A stretch of 7,015 nt of DNA from CAZQKW01 sp964594075 (GCA_964594075.1 CAZQKW010000087.1:1-7015), one strand, 5' to 3'; counted from the first letter of the stretch, positions 1 through 6,796 are shown. Program-made: numbers and translations. The notes: a model not told the origin generated them from the letters alone.

Positions 1-49
1 AAAATCAACTGCCCCTCTTTGATTCTTAAATTTTTTGGGGAAAGTCCTG
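1..49 (+). repeat. Left arm of a 49-bp perfect terminal inverted repeat
   Basis: Bases 1-49 are the exact reverse complement of 6965-7013. Identity stops at base 50. The arm holds TGCCCCTCTTTGATTC, a T-rich run, then GGGGAAAGTCCTG. Its last bases TCCTG (45-49) can pair with CAGGA at 64-68 just outside the identical part, giving a small hairpin. The right arm has a similar hairpin with a different loop. The arm ends 30 bp before the manC start codon, so any manC promoter must overlap it or lie outside the window. It may be the end of an insertion sequence or another dispersed repeat. I see no transposase and cannot name a family. Confidence 0.9.
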
Positions 50-79
50 AAAAAAACTATATCCAGGAAAAAACACCAT

Positions 80-1150
80 ATGTATTGTGTCATTATGGCA
101 GGCGGAAAGGGGACCCGATTCTGGCCCCGCAGCAGAGCAGCTGTGCCAAAACAACTGCTGAATGTGTGGGGCAGCAAAACCATGCTTCAGGAGAGTGTGG
201 AGCGGATTTCCCGCCTGGTGCCGCCGGAGCGCATTATCGTCGTTGTCGGGAAGGAACATGCGGAAAAAACCTGCCAACAGCTTCCACTGCTTTTACCTGA
301 AAATGTCCTGGTCGAGCCCGTCGGTCGTAATACTGCGCCGTGCATATGTCTTGCCGCCCTGCAGGTCGCCCGCAAAAACCCCCATGCAGTTATGGCCGTG
401 CTTGCCGCAGATCATTTTATTGCAGACGCGCAGGCATTCTGTCGCTGCCTTGAGGCGGCAGAGACAATCGCACAGCAGCATGACTGTCTGGTAACAATCG
501 GCGTTACCCCTGATCGCCCGGAAACCGGCTATGGATATATTCAGTATGCAAACACTATCGGCCAGCATAATGGGATACCCGTTTTTCAGGTGCGCAAATT
601 TCACGAAAAACCAACCCGTGAACAAGCAAAGGCATTTTTAGAGCAGGGCAATTTTCTGTGGAACAGCGGGATGTTTGTCTGGAAGGCGTCCACTATTCTT
701 GAAGAAGTCAGAACCTTTCTTCCTGATATATATAACAAGCTGCTCCCGGTTCAGGCTTATTGGGGCATGCCGAACGCCCAAAAAGTCCTTGAAGAAGCCT
801 ATGCTGCTATTGAGGGTATTTCTATTGACTATGGCGTGATGGAAAAGAGCACGCGGGTGGTAACCTTAATGGGCGATTTCGGCTGGAATGACGTGGGGAG
901 CTGGTCTGCGGTGTATGACATATCTTCTAAAAACGACCAGGGCAATGTCATCCAGGGAACCGCTGTCACCATTGACGCAGAAAACAATCTCATCTATTCC
1001 CCGGAAAAGTTAACTGCTGTCATCGGTCTAAATGATATTATCGTGGTCGAAACAGCGGACGCACTTTTAGTCTGCCGCAAGGATCAGGCGCAGGACGTGA
1101 AAAAGGTCGTCGAATTGCTGGAAAAACAGGGAAAGAAAAACTATCTGTAG
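80..1150 (+). CDS. manC: Mannose-1-phosphate guanylyltransferase (GDP-mannose pyrophosphorylase)
   Basis: This cytoplasmic enzyme makes GDP-mannose from mannose-1-phosphate and GTP, for O-antigen, capsule, exopolysaccharide or glycoprotein mannosylation. The 356-aa protein is a single nucleotidyltransferase domain. It shows the family motifs in order: GGKGTRFWPRSR (8-19), PKQLL (23-27), EPVGRNTAP (79-87), the metal-site ADH (110-112), ETGYGYI (148-154), FHEKPT (174-179), FLWNSGMF (192-199), SIDYGVMEKS (248-257) and GWNDVGSW (268-275). The C-terminal cupin (isomerase) domain of the roughly 470-aa bifunctional type is absent, so phosphomannose isomerase must be separate. I chose ATG 80 because the MYCVIMAGGKGTR motif starts there as in the family. 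The frame runs upstream to TTG 35, but that adds 15 unrelated residues lying partly in the repeat arm. A modest AGGA (65-68) lies 11 bases before ATG 80. It probably forms a unit with manB downstream. Confidence 0.95.
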   Translation: MYCVIMAGGKGTRFWPRSRAAVPKQLLNVWGSKTMLQESVERISRLVPPERIIVVVGKEHAEKTCQQLPLLLPENVLVEPVGRNTAPCICLAALQVARKNPHAVMAVLAADHFIADAQAFCRCLEAAETIAQQHDCLVTIGVTPDRPETGYGYIQYANTIGQHNGIPVFQVRKFHEKPTREQAKAFLEQGNFLWNSGMFVWKASTILEEVRTFLPDIYNKLLPVQAYWGMPNAQKVLEEAYAAIEGISIDYGVMEKSTRVVTLMGDFGWNDVGSWSAVYDISSKNDQGNVIQGTAVTIDAENNLIYSPEKLTAVIGLNDIIVVETADALLVCRKDQAQDVKKVVELLEKQGKKNYL

Positions 1151-1185
1151 AATTTCGTTATGCGTGTTAAGAAAACTGTTCAAAA

Positions 1186-1214
1186 GTGTCATTCTGAACG
1201 AGGTGAAGCATCGC
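1186..1214 (+). repeat. Fragment resembling the dispersed TGTCATTCTGA-type intergenic repeat
   Basis: Between manC and manB lies GTGTCATTCTGAACGAGG followed by TGAAGCATCGC. From memory this resembles a short intergenic repeat of unknown function found in many copies in various bacterial genomes, of the form TGTCATTCTGAGCGAAGCGAAGAATC. Only one copy is present here, so repetitiveness cannot be shown from this window. The rest of the 166-bp gap has a weak dyad GGGAA/TTCCC (1249-1253 and 1263-1267) without a T tract, and no open frame that looks real. Confidence 0.45.
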
Positions 1215-1316
1215 AAACAGCAGCAACAGGTAGAGAATTCAATAGGTTGGGAATGTGGGATTTTCCCCAATATAGGTCGCTGGCGGGGATGAAACAGCGT
1301 CCGGGGGGTTAACGCT

Positions 1317-2672
1317 ATGAATGAAAATATTTTTAGAGAATACGACATACGCGGAACAGTAAACGAAGACCTCACGCCCGATGTGGTGATGGGTTTGGGC
1401 CGTGCAATCGGCACGTATCTCAAACGCAACGGCGTCAGCGATATGACGCTGGGCAGAGACTGCAGGCTTTCATCGGAAAGCCTCAGAAACCAGTTGTGCC
1501 AGGGGTTGCTTGCCACTGGTGTGAATGTGGTCGATATTGGCGTCTGCCACACGCCACTTCTTTATTTCTCTCTCTTCCATTTAGATAAGAATGGCGGGGT
1601 CATGATCACCGGCAGCCATAATCCTCCAGAGTTTAACGGGTTCAAGGTTTGCCTGGGAAAAACAACCATCTACGGAACAGAAATTAAAGCCCTGGAAACA
1701 CTTATCAAAAACAATGACTTTGAAACCGGCGCAGGCAGCCTGACTTCGCTTAATCTCCTCCCCGCATACTGGGATCGGATTGCAGCGGATATCAAACTGC
1801 CCAGAAAACTCAAGGTGGTTGTTGATGCGGGAAATGGCACGGGTGGCCAGGCGGCGGTGCCGCTTCTCAGGCGGCTGGGGGTTGAGGTTATAGAGTTATA
1901 TTGCAATATGGACGGAAGGTTTCCCCATCATCATCCAGACCCTACGGTTCCCGCTTATATGGAGGATCTTATTGAAACCGTTCTGCGAGAAAAGGCCGAT
2001 GTCGGTATTGGGTATGACGGCGATGCTGACCGGATTGGAGTTGTGGATGAAACCGGATCTATAATCTGGGGTGATCACCTGATGATATTGTTTGCCCGGG
2101 ACGTGCTCCACGAAGTGCCTGGCGCAACCTTTATTTCAGAAGTCAAGGCCTCCCAGAATTTTTACAACGATATTAACCAAAAAGGCGGGAAAGCAATTAT
2201 GTGGAAAACCGGCCATTCGCTGATGAAGGCTAAAATGAAGGAAGAGCATGCGCTGGTTGCCGGCGAAGTGAGCGGGCACATATTTTTTGCCCATCGCTAC
2301 TATGGTTTTGATGACGCCATATATGCGACCTGCCGCCTTCTTGAAATACTGGCGAAGGGCGCAGTATCTCTAAGCCACCTGTTAAGCGATGTGCCCAAGA
2401 CCTGGACAACTCCGGAGATTCGTGTTGATTGCCCGGATGACAGAAAATTTGCGGTCATAGAACGGATAAAAGAGATATTCAAGGAAACCTACCAGATAAT
2501 TGATATTGACGGCGCGCGCATTTTGATGCCCGGTGGATGGGGCTTGGTGCGGGCTTCAAATACCCAACCGGTGCTGGTACTGAGATTTGAAGCAGACTCT
2601 GAAAAAAGGCTTGCAGAAATCCGGCAGGAGGTTTCTACTGTGGTAGAACGCGTCATCTCTGCGGGACATTAA
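1317..2672 (+). CDS. manB: Phosphomannomutase/phosphoglucomutase (AlgC/ManB type)
   Basis: This enzyme interconverts hexose-6-phosphate and hexose-1-phosphate through a phosphoserine. Beside manC its likely main job is making mannose-1-phosphate for GDP-mannose. AlgC relatives also use glucose phosphates. The 451-aa protein has the full four-domain alpha-D-phosphohexomutase layout. It starts FREYDIRG (6-13), has the catalytic loop TGSHNPPEFNGFK (98-110) with phosphoserine Ser100, and the magnesium loop DGDADR (234-239). The sugar-specificity loop GEVSGH is at 316-321 and the phosphate-binding loop RASNTQP at 412-418. No key residue is missing. ATG 1317 matches the family N-terminus. The only ribosome-binding candidate is a G-run at 1303-1308, 8 bases upstream, weaker than the sites of the minus-strand genes. 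It reads in the same direction as manC, 166 bp away, so it may have its own promoter. Confidence 0.95.
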   Translation: MNENIFREYDIRGTVNEDLTPDVVMGLGRAIGTYLKRNGVSDMTLGRDCRLSSESLRNQLCQGLLATGVNVVDIGVCHTPLLYFSLFHLDKNGGVMITGSHNPPEFNGFKVCLGKTTIYGTEIKALETLIKNNDFETGAGSLTSLNLLPAYWDRIAADIKLPRKLKVVVDAGNGTGGQAAVPLLRRLGVEVIELYCNMDGRFPHHHPDPTVPAYMEDLIETVLREKADVGIGYDGDADRIGVVDETGSIIWGDHLMILFARDVLHEVPGATFISEVKASQNFYNDINQKGGKAIMWKTGHSLMKAKMKEEHALVAGEVSGHIFFAHRYYGFDDAIYATCRLLEILAKGAVSLSHLLSDVPKTWTTPEIRVDCPDDRKFAVIERIKEIFKETYQIIDIDGARILMPGGWGLVRASNTQPVLVLRFEADSEKRLAEIRQEVSTVVERVISAGH

Positions 2673-2762
2673 CACCGATTCGTCGCAGGTAAGCTGTTCT
2701 TATTCATACGCAGACATTGGCGCGCTGCCCGTTTAATAATCCTATGCGTTCGTGTCCCAATT
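2673..2762. other. Convergent intergenic gap without a convincing terminator
   Basis: These 90 bp separate the stops of manB (plus) and the biotin-dependent carboxyltransferase (minus). The only dyads seen are very short, such as GGC/GCC around 2720 and ACGCA/TGCGT with a 37-nt loop, with no T tract on either side. Both units must end here or read into each other, but the sequence shows no classic intrinsic terminator. Confidence 0.5.
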
Positions 2763-4691
2763 TCATGATGCTGCGATAATGCACAGCACGGTGTCTTTGG
2801 GCACCGATGTGCCCGGAGCCCCATTGAGCTTTTTCACCACCCCTGATACCGGCGTGGTGATGTTATTTTGCATTTTCATCGCTTCAAGAATAAGCAGTAC
2901 GTCCCCCGCATGCACCCGGTCGCCCTCTTTAACCTTATATTCTATGATAAGTCCCGGCATGGGCGCAGTTACTGCTGTCTGACCCTCGGCAACCGTAACC
3001 GCCGGCGCTTCTTGCTTCTGCGGGGCAGGTGGGGCAGTCGTGGATGTGGCAGCTGGCGACGCCGCAACTTTTACCGGAGCTGAAAACTGCCGGATGCCGC
3101 CCTGTTCTTCAACTTCAACCTGGTAGTATTCGCCATCCACAAACACATTAAATGTTCGCACGCCGTGCCCCTTCTCCGGCACCGTCTTTTCCGGCTTTTC
3201 CACCAGCTTTCCGGCTTTTGCTTTTGCAATGAGTTCTTCCTCTTTTTTAATCTGCTCAAGTGTTTTGGGTTTCACACTCTCCGGAACTGGCTCAAGGCCG
3301 TATTTCCAGCGCAGAAATCTCAAGCCGGTGGTTGGATACATGGCATAGGTGAGCACATCTTCAAGGGTCTTGGCAATCCCCTTGGTCTCCTGCTTTGCCT
3401 TGTCAAGCTCGGGTTCCAGAATATCTGCTGCGCGACAGGTGATCGGCTTCTCCCCGCGCTCATAGCCTTTGAGAATAAGTTCTTGCACCTTTTTGTCCAT
3501 AGGAGCCGGCGGCTTGCCATATAGACCGTAGGCATAATCTTTCACCTGGCTGGTAATCATTTTATAGCGGCCAAACAGCACGTTCTGCACTGCCTGGATG
3601 CCGACAATCTGGCTGGTGGGGGTAACCAGCGGCGGAAAGCCCAGTTCTTTGCGAATTCGAGGCAGCTCTTCATACACCTCGTGCAGACGATCCAGCGCCC
3701 CTGCCTCTTTTAACTGGCTGACCAGATTGCTGATCATGCCGCCGGGAATCTGGTGCATGAGCACGCCCGTATCAATAACCGACATTTTGCTGGTGTCAAG
3801 AAAATCGCGGTATTTTGGCGCTATGGATTCAATATAATCGCCCAGCTCTGACAACAGATTAAGGTCAAGCCCGGTATCGCGCTCCGTTCCTTCCAGCGCC
3901 ACCACAATCGGTTCAACCGCGGGTTGAGAACTGCGCAGAGCGCACGGCGCCAGTGCCGTATCTATCACATCGACACCTGCCTCAATAGCCTTCAGATAGG
4001 TCATGGATGCCATGCCGCTGGTGTAATGGCTGTGAAGCTGCAGCGGAATTTTAACCGCCTTTTTAAGGGTGCTTACAAGTGTAAACGCATCATAGGGGGC
4101 AAGGATTCCCGCCATATCCTTGATGCACAGGGAGTCGGCGCCCATGCTTTCCAGAAGTTTGGCTTTTTTGACATAGTAGTCAATGTTGAATACCGGTCCG
4201 CCCATGTGCCGTTCCGTAAGTGAGTAACATACCGTTGCTTGGATGTGCTTGCCCGCCTTTTTGATGGCTTTAAATGATGCTTCAAAATTGCGCTCATCAT
4301 TGAGTGCATCAAAAACCCGAAAAATGTCCATGCCGCATTCAGCAGCGGTCATAACAAATGCCTCAACAACATCATCTGCATAATTGCGGTACCCCACCAG
4401 ATTTTGTCCGCGCAGCAGCATCTGCAGAGGGGTTTTTTTGCACCGCTTCTTCAGGACCCGCAATCGTTCCCACGGGTCTTCGTTCAGAAAGCGCGTGCAC
4501 ACATCAAAGGTTGCGCCGCCCCATACCTCAAGGGAGTGAAAACCAACGCTATCCATTTTTTCAGCAATGGGAATAAGATCGTCCATGCGGGCCCTGGTTG
4601 CAATGAGCGACTGGTGCCCGTCGCGAAAAGTCGTGTCAGTAATACCCACCATTTTTTTTGTTTTTTTGGTCGGCCGTGCTGCTGATTTCAT
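2763..4691 (-). CDS. OadA/PycB-type carboxyltransferase fused to a C-terminal biotin carrier domain (transcarboxylase 5S + 1.3S-like)
   Basis: The 642-aa protein moves a carboxyl group between carboxybiotin and pyruvate/oxaloacetate. Residues about 15-300 form the HMGL-like TIM barrel: DTTFRDGHQ (19-27, metal ligand Asp24), EVWGGATFD (55-63), LLRGQNLVGYRNY (92-104), KDMAG (191-195, with Lys191 at the position of the carbamylated lysine in this family) and LHSHYTSG (219-226, His220 and His222 as metal ligands). The conserved carboxylase domain follows to about 465. A charged linker and an Ala/Pro-rich hinge (about 541-565) lead to a biotinyl domain (about 570-642) whose EAMKM (603-607) carries the biotinylated Lys606. 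There is no ATP-grasp biotin carboxylase domain. ATG 4691 is preferred over ATG 4712 because it has a strong ribosome-binding site. It is the last gene of the mmdA unit. Possible roles are a transcarboxylase subunit, an oxaloacetate decarboxylase alpha subunit or pyruvate carboxylase subunit B. The exact reaction is inference. Confidence 0.93.
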   Translation of the reverse strand: MKSAARPTKKTKKMVGITDTTFRDGHQSLIATRARMDDLIPIAEKMDSVGFHSLEVWGGATFDVCTRFLNEDPWERLRVLKKRCKKTPLQMLLRGQNLVGYRNYADDVVEAFVMTAAECGMDIFRVFDALNDERNFEASFKAIKKAGKHIQATVCYSLTERHMGGPVFNIDYYVKKAKLLESMGADSLCIKDMAGILAPYDAFTLVSTLKKAVKIPLQLHSHYTSGMASMTYLKAIEAGVDVIDTALAPCALRSSQPAVEPIVVALEGTERDTGLDLNLLSELGDYIESIAPKYRDFLDTSKMSVIDTGVLMHQIPGGMISNLVSQLKEAGALDRLHEVYEELPRIRKELGFPPLVTPTSQIVGIQAVQNVLFGRYKMITSQVKDYAYGLYGKPPAPMDKKVQELILKGYERGEKPITCRAADILEPELDKAKQETKGIAKTLEDVLTYAMYPTTGLRFLRWKYGLEPVPESVKPKTLEQIKKEEELIAKAKAGKLVEKPEKTVPEKGHGVRTFNVFVDGEYYQVEVEEQGGIRQFSAPVKVAASPAATSTTAPPAPQKQEAPAVTVAEGQTAVTAPMPGLIIEYKVKEGDRVHAGDVLLILEAMKMQNNITTPVSGVVKKLNGAPGTSVPKDTVLCIIAAS

Positions 4692-4695
4692 TAAA

Positions 4696-4702
4696 TCCTC
4701 CT
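4696..4702 (-). promoter_or_regulatory. Strong Shine-Dalgarno fixing the start of the biotin-carrying carboxyltransferase
   Basis: On the minus strand AGGAGGA ends 4 bases before ATG 4691. The alternative in-frame ATG 4712 lies upstream of this site and has no comparable one, so the shorter protein (642 aa) is the likely product. The site sits between the stop of the small gene (4716) and the start, as in a tight operon. Confidence 0.8.
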
Positions 4703-4715
4703 GCGTATTCATATT

Positions 4716-4907
4716 TCAAGCTTTTCTAAAAATCCGTAGCTGCCAGAGATTGCGCATGCTCATCATATGTCTGCGCCCGTCATTCCCCCAGATAGAGGGA
4801 AACGTGGGCGGTAGGACAGCGGCAACATTTTCCTGTTCGGTTTTAATATAGTTATTAACTGCAATCATTATCGCGGCAATCTTTTTTTTATCCATAGCGT
4901 AAACCAT
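4716..4907 (-). CDS. Small conserved-looking protein of the biotin carboxyltransferase operon (epsilon-like, function unknown)
   Basis: This protein of about 63 aa lies between the two carboxyltransferase genes, 37 bp after the first and 24 bp before the second. After MVYAMDKKK it has a predicted helix AAIMIAVNNYIKTEQE, a short Pro-containing linker, then SIWGNDGRRHMMSMRNLWQL and a basic end. It has no signal peptide and no strong membrane segment, so it is not an OadG/MmdD-type membrane anchor. From memory, short proteins with a helix, Pro-rich linker and a W-G-x-x-G-R...M-R-N-L-W/M-Q end occur beside acyl-CoA carboxylase or decarboxylase genes in anaerobes. They could act like the epsilon subunit of actinobacterial carboxylases, bridging or stabilising subunits, but this is inference. 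The start is uncertain: ATG 4916, 4907 and 4895 are in frame. A GGA 8 bases before 4907 is the best site seen, while similarity to remembered relatives would begin at 4895. Confidence 0.75.
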   Translation of the reverse strand: MVYAMDKKKIAAIMIAVNNYIKTEQENVAAVLPPTFPSIWGNDGRRHMMSMRNLWQLRIFRKA

Positions 4908-4944
4908 TATGAACATCCGACGAAATGGCGGCCTTGCTTTCAGG

Positions 4945-6498
4945 TTATACCGGAATATTTCCGTGTTTCTTTGGCGGCCGGGTTTCCCGCTTGTTAATAA
5001 CCGTCTCCAGTGCCTTTATAAGCATGGTCCTGGTTTCGCGCGGAAAAATAACGGCATCCACATACCCGCGGGCAGCCGCAATATAGGGGTTTGAGAACAG
5101 CTTCTGATACTCCTCAATCTTCTCTTGGCGTTTGGCCGCCTTATCTGCAGCTTCTTGGATCTCTTGGCGATGAATAATATTTGCCGCCCCTTCAGCGCCC
5201 ATGACCGCAATTTCAGCCATGGGCCAAGCAAACACAAAATCAGCCCCCAGATGCCGGCTGCACATTGCAATATAGGCGCCGCCATAGGCCTTCCGGGTGA
5301 TAACGGTCAATTTGGGAACCGTTGCTTCAGAGTAGCACCAGAGCAATTTTGCGCCGTGCCGGATAATTCCTGACCATTCCTGATCTTTTCCCGGCAAGTA
5401 ACCGGGAACATCAACAAACGTAAGCAAGGGAATATTAAACGCATCACAAAAGCGAATAAACCGGGTTGCCTTGTCAGAGGCATTAACATCAAGGCACCCC
5501 GCCAGAAACAGCGGCTGATTTGCAATGATGCCCACTACATGGCCGTTAAGCCGTGCAAAGCAGGTAATAATATTTTGGGCAAAATATTCAAGGGGCTCAA
5601 AGAAGACGCCATTATCCACTACGGCGGCAAGGATTTGTTTCATATCATAGGCTTTGTTCGGTGAGTCCGGGATAATCTCGTCCAGCATAGGCTCTAAGCG
5701 ATTCGGATTGTCACCGGTGGCCGCAAACGGCGGGTCTTCCATATTATTCAGGGGCAAATAGGATAGGAGCTCTTTTATCATGTCAATGGCATGGGAGTCG
5801 CTTTCCGCTGCAAACTGCGCGACGCCACTGCGCATATTGTGGGTCATGGCACCGCCAAGATCCTCCTGCGTGATCTCTTCTCCCGTAACCGCGCGTATGA
5901 CATCTGGACCGGTGATAAACATAAAGCTTGATTTTTTTACCATAAATACCCAGTCTGTCATGGCCGGGGAATACACTGCGCCACCCGCAGTCGGCCCCAT
6001 GATACAGGTGATCTGCGGGATAACGCCGGATGCTGCTGAATTGCGGAAAAATATTTCACCATACCCAAAAAGCGCGTCGATGCCTTCCTGAATGCGTGCG
6101 CCGCCTGAATCATTAAATCCGATCAGCGGGACACCTGATTTTAGCGCCAGATCCATAATTTTGCAGATTTTTTTGGAATGCATTTCTCCCAGGGTTCCTG
6201 CCCGAGAGGTAAAATCTTGAGAATACGCGCACACCGTTCGGCCGTTAACCTTCCCATGGCCGACGATAACACCGTCGGAGGGTATTTCCATGCTGCTCAT
6301 GTTGAAATTCGTGCAGCGATGCTGCACAAACATGTCCATTTCCTGAAAGGTGCCGGGATCAAATAAATAATTAAGCCGTTCGCGAGCGGTCATCTTTCCC
6401 TGGGCATGCTGTTTTTCTATGGCCTTTTTGCCGCCCATTTCCAGCAGTTTTTCCTGTTTTGCCTTTAGTTCGGCAATTTTATCAGCAATGATTCCCAT
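4945..6498 (-). CDS. mmdA: Acyl-CoA carboxyltransferase (methylmalonyl-CoA decarboxylase alpha / transcarboxylase 12S / propionyl-CoA carboxylase beta type)
   Basis: The 517-aa protein has the two crotonase-fold halves of the carboxyltransferase family and its usual length of about 510-525. The N-terminal half shows KMTARERL (35-42), the first oxyanion hole SGGARIQEG (131-139), GPTAGGAVYSPAMTDW (168-183) and TGEEITQEDLGGAMTH (205-220). The C-terminal half shows FVDVPGYLPG (361-370), RKAYGGAYIAM (402-412) and GAEGAANII (434-442). It exchanges a carboxyl group between an acyl-CoA, most likely propionyl-/methylmalonyl-CoA, and the biotin arm supplied by the protein encoded at 2763-4691. ATG 6498 has AAGGAG (6511-6506) 7 bases upstream. 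It is the first gene of a three-gene minus-strand unit. Being next to a fused 5S-1.3S-like protein without a biotin carboxylase argues for transcarboxylase or decarboxylase over an ATP-dependent carboxylase. Substrate choice cannot be read with certainty. The symbol names the family, not a proven reaction. Confidence 0.93.
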   Translation of the reverse strand: MGIIADKIAELKAKQEKLLEMGGKKAIEKQHAQGKMTARERLNYLFDPGTFQEMDMFVQHRCTNFNMSSMEIPSDGVIVGHGKVNGRTVCAYSQDFTSRAGTLGEMHSKKICKIMDLALKSGVPLIGFNDSGGARIQEGIDALFGYGEIFFRNSAASGVIPQITCIMGPTAGGAVYSPAMTDWVFMVKKSSFMFITGPDVIRAVTGEEITQEDLGGAMTHNMRSGVAQFAAESDSHAIDMIKELLSYLPLNNMEDPPFAATGDNPNRLEPMLDEIIPDSPNKAYDMKQILAAVVDNGVFFEPLEYFAQNIITCFARLNGHVVGIIANQPLFLAGCLDVNASDKATRFIRFCDAFNIPLLTFVDVPGYLPGKDQEWSGIIRHGAKLLWCYSEATVPKLTVITRKAYGGAYIAMCSRHLGADFVFAWPMAEIAVMGAEGAANIIHRQEIQEAADKAAKRQEKIEEYQKLFSNPYIAAARGYVDAVIFPRETRTMLIKALETVINKRETRPPKKHGNIPV

Positions 6499-6517
6499 CC
6501 GAGATCTCCTTTCATAT

Positions 6518-6530
6518 ACCGGTAACCGGT
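6518..6530 (-). promoter_or_regulatory. GC-rich dyad next to the mmdA ribosome-binding site
   Basis: ACCGGT-A-ACCGGT is a 13-bp palindrome apart from its centre. In the mmdA transcript it can fold as ACCGG-UUA-CCGGU, ending 6 bases before the AAGGAG site. It stands out in an AT-rich leader. It could modulate ribosome access or bind a protein. The sequence does not show which. Confidence 0.35.
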
Positions 6531-6768
6531 GCGTTCCAAATTCCCAAAAAATTCATGGGCACAAAAATTTTAGGTGTATAGGGGTATCTTTAATGCCTTG
6601 ATAGTTGATTTAAAGCTAACCCGCAGCACGATCAACAATACCGTTACATTTTACTTGATAAATACAATGCTTTCGTAAGCACCTTTAAATAAACTGCTGG
6701 TTAACTCTTGCAGGTTTAAATTTTAGATGTGAACTCTGTCTATTTATGAAGAATTTTGGTTTAAGAAG

Positions 6769-6796
6769 TCTATACTACTGTAGTAGTTTTTGTCAA
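6769..6796 (-). promoter_or_regulatory. Sigma-70 type promoter of the mmdA unit
   Basis: On the minus strand a perfect TTGACA (6796-6791) is followed, after 16 bp, by TATAGA (6774-6769, four of six consensus bases). Transcription would begin near 6762 and run through mmdA, the small gene and the biotin-carrying gene, leaving a leader of about 264 nt. Confidence 0.6.
6773..6785. promoter_or_regulatory. Putative operator: 13-bp palindrome between -35 and -10
   Basis: TACTAC-T-GTAGTA is perfect apart from its central base. It occupies most of the promoter spacer and touches the -10 box, the usual place for a repressor site. TAC...GTA half-sites recall operators of BlaI/MecI/CopY winged-helix repressors, but the spacing differs and no regulator gene is in the window, so the binding protein is unknown. 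Confidence 0.45.

Noticed and set aside
35..79. 15-residue N-terminal extension of ManC from TTG 35
   Set aside because: It lies partly in the repeat arm and precedes the point where ManC proteins normally begin. ATG 80 gives a family-like N-terminus.
19..300. 93-codon plus-strand frame beginning in the left arm
   Set aside because: It overlaps manC in another frame. Its first residues match those of the 6744-6995 frame only because both start in the repeat arms.
1067..1552. 161-codon minus-strand frame across the manC-manB gap
   Set aside because: It is antisense to two clear genes, with low-complexity composition and no recognisable motif.
2673..2762. Bidirectional intrinsic terminator
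   Set aside because: Only 3- to 5-bp dyads without T tracts are present.
6543..6553. Third partial copy of the repeat arm (AATTTTTTGGG)
   Set aside because: Only 11 low-complexity bases match the arm and the flanks diverge, which is compatible with chance in AT-rich DNA.
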